From Lachnospiraceae bacterium (GTDB lineage: Bacteria; Bacillota; Clostridia; Lachnospirales; Anaerotignaceae), in NCBI GenBank assembly GCA_028695945.1, contig JAQVIB010000042.1, positions 1 through 11,221 of the forward strand: a stretch of DNA of 11,221 nucleotides. The letters are read 5' to 3'. Shown here piece by piece: positions 6,965 through 11,221 of the stretch. The notes below the pieces were generated by a model. The model saw nothing but the letters and a program-made list of their open reading frames with translations. It was not told the DNA's origin and did not search any database. How positions within the stretch are numbered: position 1 is the first letter of the stretch; each line of letters opens with the position of its first letter. A program made the position numbers and the translations under genes.

Positions 6965-6993
6965 ATATTACCATATTATTAATAAAATATCAA
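6965..6993 (-). promoter_or_regulatory. Promoter of the DtxR-family gene
   Basis: On the minus strand TTGATA (6988-6993), a 17-base spacer and TAATAT (6965-6970) match consensus at 5 and 4 of 6 positions. It lies 53 bases before the start codon and carries no copy of the RTTAGC palindrome. Confidence 0.5.
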
Positions 6994-7017
6994 TTATTTT
7001 TTAATTGCAAAAAGCTA

Positions 7018-7046
7018 TTGACAATTAATGTTAGTGGTGGTAAACT
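7018..7046 (+). promoter_or_regulatory. feo operon promoter
   Basis: A perfect TTGACA -35 (7018-7023) is followed by a 17-base spacer and the -10 TAAACT (7041-7046). The palindromic operator begins 8 bases later. The promoter drives feoA-feoA-feoB and the Cys-rich peptide gene. Confidence 0.8.
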
Positions 7047-7054
7047 CCATTATG

Positions 7055-7070
7055 GTTAGCAAAAGCTAAA
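7055..7070. promoter_or_regulatory. Palindromic operator of the feo operon
   Basis: GTTAGC-AAAA-GCTAAA matches the palindrome with one imperfect outer pair. It lies right over and after the expected transcription start, 61 bases before the feoA start codon, a position typical of repression. Confidence 0.8.
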
Positions 7071-7131
7071 TGACATAATCATTAACTAAATATTATAAAT
7101 ATATACTAATATTACTAATACGGAGGTAATA

Positions 7132-7347
7132 ATGATGCCCTTATCAATGGCCAGCAGCGGAGAAAAAGTGGTAATAAAACAAATAAATGGGAAAGACGAA
7201 ACAAAGCGTTTTTTAGAAAATCTTGGATTCGTTACAGGAGGTTATGTTGTTATTATTTCTGAAATGTGTGGAAATATTATCGTAAATGTAAAAGATACAA
7301 GGGTTGCAATTAGCAAATCTATGGCTAGTAGAATTATGGTTAATTAG
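7132..7347 (+). CDS. feoA: FeoA family protein (first copy)
   Basis: A 71-residue cytoplasmic SH3-like FeoA domain, which in known systems works with the FeoB transporter, probably at its GTPase domain. It begins MMPLSMASSGEKVVIKQI, with the usual short beta-barrel pattern through FLENLGFVTGGYVVI and the C-terminal RVAISKSMASRIMV. Two tandem ATGs (7132 and 7135) follow GGAGGT (7122-7127) and either is possible. It is first in the operon, 30 bases before the second feoA. It is clearly diverged from that copy, so this is not a recent duplication. Confidence 0.92.
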   Translation: MMPLSMASSGEKVVIKQINGKDETKRFLENLGFVTGGYVVIISEMCGNIIVNVKDTRVAISKSMASRIMVN

Positions 7348-7377
7348 TGTTAAAAATTCAATATGAGGAGGATAAAT

Positions 7378-7599
7378 ATGAAAACATTAAAGGAAACAAA
7401 AATTGGCGAAACTGTAACTGTGTCTAAACTTAATGGAGATGGTGCAATAAAACGCCGAATTATGGATATGGGAATAACAAAAGGGGCAGAAATTTTTGTA
7501 AGAAAGGTTGCACCTTTAGGTGATCCTATTGAAGTGAGAGTAAGAGGGTATGAGCTTTCTTTAAGAAAGGCAGATGCTGAATTAATTCAGGTTAAGTGA
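7378..7599 (+). CDS. feoA: FeoA family protein (second copy)
   Basis: A 73-residue FeoA domain with the pattern LKETKIGETVTVSKLNGDGA, KRRIMDMGITKGAEIFVRKV, APLGDPIEVRVRGYELSLRK. That is closer to the canonical FeoA consensus (DMGITKG, PLGDP, GYELSLR) than the first copy. I placed the start at ATG 7378 because AGGAGG (7366-7371) lies 6 bases before it. An upstream in-frame start at 7363 would overlap that site. FeoB begins 50 bases later. Two FeoA proteins in one operon are known in Clostridia. The two may have different partners. Confidence 0.94.
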   Translation: MKTLKETKIGETVTVSKLNGDGAIKRRIMDMGITKGAEIFVRKVAPLGDPIEVRVRGYELSLRKADAELIQVK

Positions 7600-7615
7600 A
7601 GATTTTTAGTGATAT

Positions 7616-7631
7616 GTTAGCCTTTAATAAC
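7616..7631. promoter_or_regulatory. Degenerate operator-like site before feoB
   Basis: GTTAGC-CTTT-AATAAC keeps the left arm exactly and 4 of 6 bases of the right arm. It sits in the 49-base gap between the second feoA and feoB, 17 bases before the feoB start. It may be chance or a weak internal site. Confidence 0.25.
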
Positions 7632-7648
7632 AAATAGGAGGAGAAATA

Positions 7649-9829
7649 ATGGGCATTACAATAGCTTTAGCAGGAAATCCGAATTGTGGAAAAACAACAA
7701 TGTTTAACCATCTTACAGGAAGTAATCAGTATGTAGGCAACTGGCCTGGTGTTACTGTTGAGAAAAAGGAAGGAAAATTAAAGGGACATAAGGATGTTAC
7801 AATAACAGACCTTCCAGGTATTTATTCTCTTTCACCATATACGCTTGAAGAAGTTGTAACAAGGGATTACATAATAAATGAAAAGCCAGATGTCATTTTA
7901 AATCTTGTTGACGGATCAAATATTGAAAGAAATCTTTACCTTACAACACAACTTCTAGAGATGGGTATTCCTGTGGTTGTGGCAGTAAATATGATTGATA
8001 TTGTAAGAAAAAGAGGAGATAAAATTGACCTAGAAGGTCTTGAAAAAGCTTTAGGATGTAAGGTTGTAGAGACTTCAGCCCTTAAAGGTGAGGGTGGAAT
8101 TGAGGCGGCACAAGAAGCTATTAACCTTGCTAATCGCAGGGCTAAACAGAAAATTGAGCATTCCTTTAGCAAAAATGTTGAATCAGCTCTTTCGGAAATT
8201 GAAGAATTAATTAAAAGCAAGGTTGAAGGAATTCAACTTAGATGGTTTGCTGTAAAGCTTTTCGAAAGAGATGAAAAGGTTATTTCAAGAGTAAATCTTG
8301 ATGTAACTACAGCACAAAAATTAGAAAAAATAACAGCGAATTGCGAAGAAAAGATGGATGACGACAGCGAAAGTATTATAACTAATGAACGATATCAATA
8401 CATAAGTGAGGTTGTTAGGAAAAGCGTTAAGAAGAAAAACTCAAGCCATCTTACAACGTCTGACAAAATAGATAGAATTGTTACAAATCGTTTTCTTGCT
8501 ATTCCAATATTTGTTGCAGTAATGTGGTTTGTGTATTACGTTTCAGTAACCTCAATTGGAACAATTTTAACAGATTGGACAAACGATGTTTTTGTTGGAG
8601 AAATATTACAAGGCAATGTAGGTGCATTTTTAGAAGGTTTTGGAACTGCTCCTTGGCTTACAGGGCTTGTTGTTGACGGTATAATTGGTGGTGTTGGCGC
8701 AGTTATAGGATTCTTGCCACAGATGCTTGTGCTTTTTATATTCCTTGCAATTCTTGAGGACTGTGGATATATGGCACGTATTGCGTTTATTATGGACAGA
8801 ATTTTTCGTAGATTCGGACTTTCTGGCAAAAGCTTTATTCCAATGCTAATTGGAACTGGGTGTAGCGTTCCGGGAATTATGGCTTCAAGAACAATTGAAA
8901 ATGAACAAGATAGAAAAATGACTGTTATAACAACATCTTTTATTCCTTGTGGTGCTAAAATGCCTGTGGTTGCTCTTATAGCGGCAGCGGTATTTAATAA
9001 CTCAGCATGGGTGGCAACATCAGCTTACTTTGTAGGGGTAGTTGCAGTTATTTTTTCGGGTATTATTTTGAAAAAGACGACTTTATTTGCAGGTGAGCCT
9101 GCACCATTTGTTATGGAACTTCCTCAATATCATGTACCTACCTTTGGTAATGTTTTCCGAAGTATGTTCGAAAGAGGTTCAGCATTTGCTAAGAAGGCAA
9201 CATCAATTATTCTTGTTTCAAGTGTTTTAATTTGGTTCCTTTCAAGTTTTGGTACAGTTGATGGCACGTTTGGTATGGTTGAGGAAATGACAGATAGTAT
9301 GCTTCATGGAATGGGAAATGCTATTTCACCTTTATTTGCACCGCTTGGCTTTGGCGACTGGAGAACAACTGTTGCTACTGTAATGGGTCTTGTAGCTAAA
9401 GAAGAAGTAGTTGGCGTATTCGGTGTACTTACAAGCATTGGTGATGCAGATGTCGCTTTTGAACTTGTGGATGCGGCCGAAACAGCAGCACTTTCACCTG
9501 TAGCGGCTTTATTTACTTCACAAGTTGGAGCATATGCATTCCTTGCATTCAATCTTCTTTGTGCCCCTTGCTTTGCTGCCATGGGAGCTATTAGAAGAGA
9601 AATGGGTAACTGGAAATGGACATTTATAGCAGTTGGATACCAGTGTTTACTTGCCTATATTGTGGCTTTACATATTAACTTAATTGGTAGTGCGTTATTT
9701 AATGGTGCAAGTTGGATTCCTGCCATAGTTGCAATTGTTATTACAATTGCAGTTGTAGCATATATCTTTGCAAGAGCAGGAAAACATAAAAATGTTCATG
9801 TTTCAAAGAGAGCTGTTGAAATGAATTAA
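7649..9829 (+). CDS. feoB: Ferrous iron transporter FeoB
   Basis: A 726-residue inner-membrane Fe(II) importer with a cytosolic GTPase domain. G motifs: G1 GNPNCGKT (9-16), G2 Thr36 in GVTVE, G3 DLPG (54-57), G4 NMID (114-117), G5 SAL (143-145). A helical GDI-like linker spans about 150-270. The membrane domain starts near residue 280 and holds DCGYMARIAF (371-380) and the two gate segments GTGCSVPG (402-409) and FIPCGAKMPV (431-440), each with a Cys. The C-terminal LVAKEEVVGVFGVL segment and further helices follow. Length is near that of other clostridial FeoB proteins and no key residue is missing. AGGAGG lies shortly before the ATG. It is third in the operon, and the next gene begins 11 bases after its stop codon. 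Confidence 0.98.
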   Translation: MGITIALAGNPNCGKTTMFNHLTGSNQYVGNWPGVTVEKKEGKLKGHKDVTITDLPGIYSLSPYTLEEVVTRDYIINEKPDVILNLVDGSNIERNLYLTTQLLEMGIPVVVAVNMIDIVRKRGDKIDLEGLEKALGCKVVETSALKGEGGIEAAQEAINLANRRAKQKIEHSFSKNVESALSEIEELIKSKVEGIQLRWFAVKLFERDEKVISRVNLDVTTAQKLEKITANCEEKMDDDSESIITNERYQYISEVVRKSVKKKNSSHLTTSDKIDRIVTNRFLAIPIFVAVMWFVYYVSVTSIGTILTDWTNDVFVGEILQGNVGAFLEGFGTAPWLTGLVVDGIIGGVGAVIGFLPQMLVLFIFLAILEDCGYMARIAFIMDRIFRRFGLSGKSFIPMLIGTGCSVPGIMASRTIENEQDRKMTVITTSFIPCGAKMPVVALIAAAVFNNSAWVATSAYFVGVVAVIFSGIILKKTTLFAGEPAPFVMELPQYHVPTFGNVFRSMFERGSAFAKKATSIILVSSVLIWFLSSFGTVDGTFGMVEEMTDSMLHGMGNAISPLFAPLGFGDWRTTVATVMGLVAKEEVVGVFGVLTSIGDADVAFELVDAAETAALSPVAALFTSQVGAYAFLAFNLLCAPCFAAMGAIRREMGNWKWTFIAVGYQCLLAYIVALHINLIGSALFNGASWIPAIVAIVITIAVVAYIFARAGKHKNVHVSKRAVEMN

Positions 9830-9840
9830 GGAGGTAAAAA

Positions 9841-9978
9841 ATGCCTACATTAATTATTGGGTTAATTGTGCTAGCGATAGTTGTATTAGCGGCTAGAAAA
9901 ACTATAAAAGACAAAAAAAATGGTAACTGCGGTTGCGGCTGTGAAAGCTGTGGCGGACATTGCCATGATCATAAATAA
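9841..9978 (+). CDS. FeoB-associated Cys-rich membrane peptide
   Basis: A 45-residue peptide, too short for many gene finders. One N-terminal membrane segment (about residues 3-18, IIGLIVLAIVVLAA-like) is followed by a basic stretch and a tail NGNCGCGCESCGGHCHDHK with five Cys and three His. This matches the small Cys-rich proteins encoded after feoB in many Firmicutes, which have been proposed to help FeoB or act in FeoC's place. The role is not proven. AAGGAGGT overlaps the feoB stop codon and lies 5 bases before the ATG. The tail probably faces the cytoplasm given the positive residues after the helix, and it could receive Fe(II). Confidence 0.92.
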   Translation: MPTLIIGLIVLAIVVLAARKTIKDKKNGNCGCGCESCGGHCHDHK

Positions 9979-9981
9979 TTT

Positions 9982-10016
9982 ATAACAGGGGCAGTTATCA
10001 CTGCCCCTGTTATTTT
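9982..10016 (+). terminator. Strong intrinsic terminator of the feo operon
   Basis: ATAACAGGGGCAG (9982-9994) pairs perfectly over 13 bases with CTGCCCCTGTTAT (10001-10013) around a 6-base loop, followed by T residues. It starts 4 bases after the stop codon of the Cys-rich peptide. Confidence 0.93.
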
Positions 10017-10033
10017 AAATTGAGGTGCAAAAA

Positions 10034-10645
10034 ATGTCGGATGATTTTGAAAAAATTTTATACCATGATGTTATTGAAAGTATAATTGCGGCTATGGAAG
10101 CAAAAGATTATCACACTGCAGACCATTCAAGACGGGTTGGTGATATGGTTCTGGAATTATGTCCTCTGTTAGGTCTATCTATAAAGGATACGGAAGAAAT
10201 ACATCTTGCCGCACACGTACATGATATAGGTAAAATTGGAGTGCCTGACTACATTTTAAGCAAACCAGGGCCGCTTAGTGAGATGGAATGGAGTATTATG
10301 AAGATGCATCCAGTAACTGGTGCTGATATTTTATCCCACTCATCAGCGTTAGAATACATAAGCAAAATTGTTAAGCACCACCATGAAAGGTGGGATGGAA
10401 AGGGGTATCCACTTGGTCTTGCAGGGGAAAAAATTCCTTACGGTTCTAGGATAATTACTGTTTGTGACTCTATTGATGCAATGCTGAGTAACAGAGCTTA
10501 TAGAAGTGCATTGACATCACAGGAATGCAAAGAGGAAATTAGAAAAAACATTGAAATTATGTATGACAGATCTATTGCAGAATGCGTTCTTTCAAACTGG
10601 GAATATATAGTGGAAGGAAGAAAGCATAATGCTGACAATAAATAA
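10034..10645 (+). CDS. Standalone HD-GYP domain phosphohydrolase
   Basis: A 203-residue cytoplasmic protein consisting of an HD-GYP domain only, with no receiver, PAS or membrane part. Motifs: HTADHSRRV (27-35), HVHDIGKIGVPD (61-72), H92 in KMHPVTGAD, HHHERWDGKGYP (115-126) and CDSIDAM (144-150) with RAYRSAL (154-160). All metal-binding and GYP residues expected of an active enzyme are present. HD-GYP proteins hydrolyse cyclic di-GMP (some prefer related cyclic dinucleotides) with a bi- or trinuclear metal centre, often iron. ATG 10034 follows GAGGTG; an in-frame GTG at 10025 lies inside that site. The gene begins 17 bases past the feo terminator with no clear promoter, so it may depend on read-through or a promoter inside the peptide gene (TTGCCA 9960-9965, TATAAC 9981-9986, spacer 15). 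Confidence 0.93.
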   Translation: MSDDFEKILYHDVIESIIAAMEAKDYHTADHSRRVGDMVLELCPLLGLSIKDTEEIHLAAHVHDIGKIGVPDYILSKPGPLSEMEWSIMKMHPVTGADILSHSSALEYISKIVKHHHERWDGKGYPLGLAGEKIPYGSRIITVCDSIDAMLSNRAYRSALTSQECKEEIRKNIEIMYDRSIAECVLSNWEYIVEGRKHNADNK

Positions 10646-10662
10646 TATCAAAGGAGAAAATT

Positions 10663-10917
10663 ATTAAGAAAAATTGTTTTGATTGTTTAAAAAGTGAGAA
10701 TTTTGCATGGTTCGTTGGTGGCGTGGCAGCAGTTATTTTTGGCAAAAAGCTTATCAAGTGTGAAAAAACGAGGAAAGCGGCTGTAAGCACAATGGCAAAG
10801 GCTATGAAGTTTCAAAGCGATGCACAAGAAATTTTTGAAAACATGAAAGAGGAAGCACAGGATTTATGCTTTGATGCAAAGAAAGAAGCTGGTATTTCAG
10901 AAATAGAAGAAGCATAA
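10663..10917 (+). pseudogene. DUF6110-like small protein without a standard start codon
   Basis: The frame encodes about 84 residues resembling DUF6110: an N-terminal segment NFAWFVGGVAAVIFGKKL with a short hydrophobic helix, then KTRKAAVSTMAKAMKF and a charged helix QEIFENMKEEAQDLCFDAKK. These small proteins lie next to heavy-metal P-type ATPases, as here. AAGGAG (10651-10656) is well placed, but the codon at the right distance is ATT (10663). The first ordinary start in frame, GTG 10723, falls inside the conserved GGV motif. Either ATT is used, or an ATG was lost by a single base change. With the next gene broken, loss of function is plausible. Confidence 0.6.
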
Positions 10918-10938
10918 TTTGGTTTAGGAGGCTTCTTT

Positions 10939-11221
10939 ATGAAGTACATAATAAAGTATGATGGTGATGGCAGACTTAGGATTCGGTGTGGAAAGTTTGC
11001 ATTTAGCGAAAAAAGGGTTTTGGTATAGCTCAGAAGTTGAATATGTTGTTGCACATGGTATTTCATCTTATTTAGGAGATAAAAAAGCTGTGATTGGTAG
11101 TGCCCATTTTGTTTTGGAAGATGAAAATATAAGTGTTACACCGGCACAGCAAAAGCAAATTGATGAAAATATAAATGGTTATTCTGCAATTTATCTGGCT
11201 GTTGGTGGAGAATTGACGGGT
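10939..11221 (+). pseudogene. Heavy-metal P-type ATPase with internal deletion, partial
   Basis: ATG 10939 follows AGGAGG (10926-10931) and opens with MKYIIKYDGDGRLRIRCGKF, the N-terminus of a heavy-metal-associated P-type ATPase. That frame stops at 11026-11028. In the +1 frame the text changes at once to SSEVEYVVAHGISSYL, IGSAHFVLEDE and YSAIYLAVGGELTG, which belong to the nucleotide-binding region well after the phosphorylation site. Everything between is missing: metal-binding domain remainder, first six membrane helices, actuator domain and the DKTGT motif, about 400 or more residues. The junction lies near 11005-11017, at the run of six A residues. The product cannot be an active pump. 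The gene continues beyond the window edge. Confidence 0.8.

Noticed and set aside
7936..9582. Long open frames on the minus strand within feoB (7936-8220, 8536-8829, 9304-9582)
   Set aside because: They are shadows of the strongly supported feoB frame, lack ribosome sites and show Ser/Thr/Pro-rich or Ala-rich compositions typical of antisense reading.
10723..10917. GTG 10723 as start of the small protein before the ATPase
   Set aside because: It has no ribosome site and falls inside the conserved GGV segment; the homologous text continues upstream in the same frame to 10663.
11009..11017. Programmed frameshift at the six-A, three-G run in the ATPase
   Set aside because: The change needed is +1, not the usual -1 of A-rich slippery sites, and hundreds of residues between the two parts are missing, so slippage cannot restore a pump.
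10572..11066. Minus-strand open frames at 10572-10790 and 10812-11066
   Set aside because: They overlap the HD-GYP, DUF6110-like and ATPase frames, which carry recognisable family motifs, and have none themselves.

Overview
The window reads as a chromosomal piece of a low-GC, strictly anaerobic Firmicute, most likely a Clostridia member. The base composition is AT-rich and the ribosome binding sites are strong AGGAGG types. There is a short-chain flavodoxin close to the clostridial/Megasphaera type, and a Feo system with two FeoA proteins and a Cys-rich partner. DUF2325 and DUF3793 proteins, typical of anaerobic Firmicutes, are also present. Genus cannot be told from the sequence alone. No rRNA, tRNA, CRISPR array, insertion sequence or phage gene was seen.

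Layout. Bases 1-465 are a gene-free leader in front of a lactate permease of the LctP family (466-2124), which is followed by two intrinsic terminators. Next comes a 497-residue orphan protein with an N-terminal helix-turn-helix (2435-3928) and its own extended -10 promoter. Bases 3929-4618 hold at most one doubtful short ORF and a long hairpin where transcription converges.

Bases 4619-7131 carry a leftward cluster. Read from right to left it holds an iron-type DtxR-family repressor, a second DtxR-like protein that has lost the metal ligands, a DUF2325 protein, a DUF3793 protein and a flavodoxin. Facing away from it is the rightward operon feoA-feoA-feoB-Cys-rich membrane peptide (7132-9978), which ends in a textbook terminator. 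A standalone HD-GYP protein follows (10034-10645). Last are a DUF6110-like small protein without a normal start codon and a heavy-metal P-type ATPase broken by an internal deletion that runs off the window.

The unifying feature is a 16-bp palindrome, RTTAGC-N4-GCTAAY. It occurs in front of feoA, the DtxR-like paralogue, the DUF2325 gene and the DUF3793-flavodoxin pair, with a degenerate fifth copy in front of feoB. At two of these promoters the geometry is the same (TTGACA, 17 bp, -10, 8 bp, palindrome), which places the operator over the start of transcription. The simplest model is an iron-starvation regulon: when ferrous iron is scarce the DtxR repressor lets go. Fe(II) import through FeoB then rises, flavodoxin replaces ferredoxin, and two proteins of unknown function (DUF2325, DUF3793) are made alongside. 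The binding of the DtxR protein to these sites is inference.

The right edge looks like a decaying metal-export locus. Both the small protein's start codon and the ATPase core are damaged.
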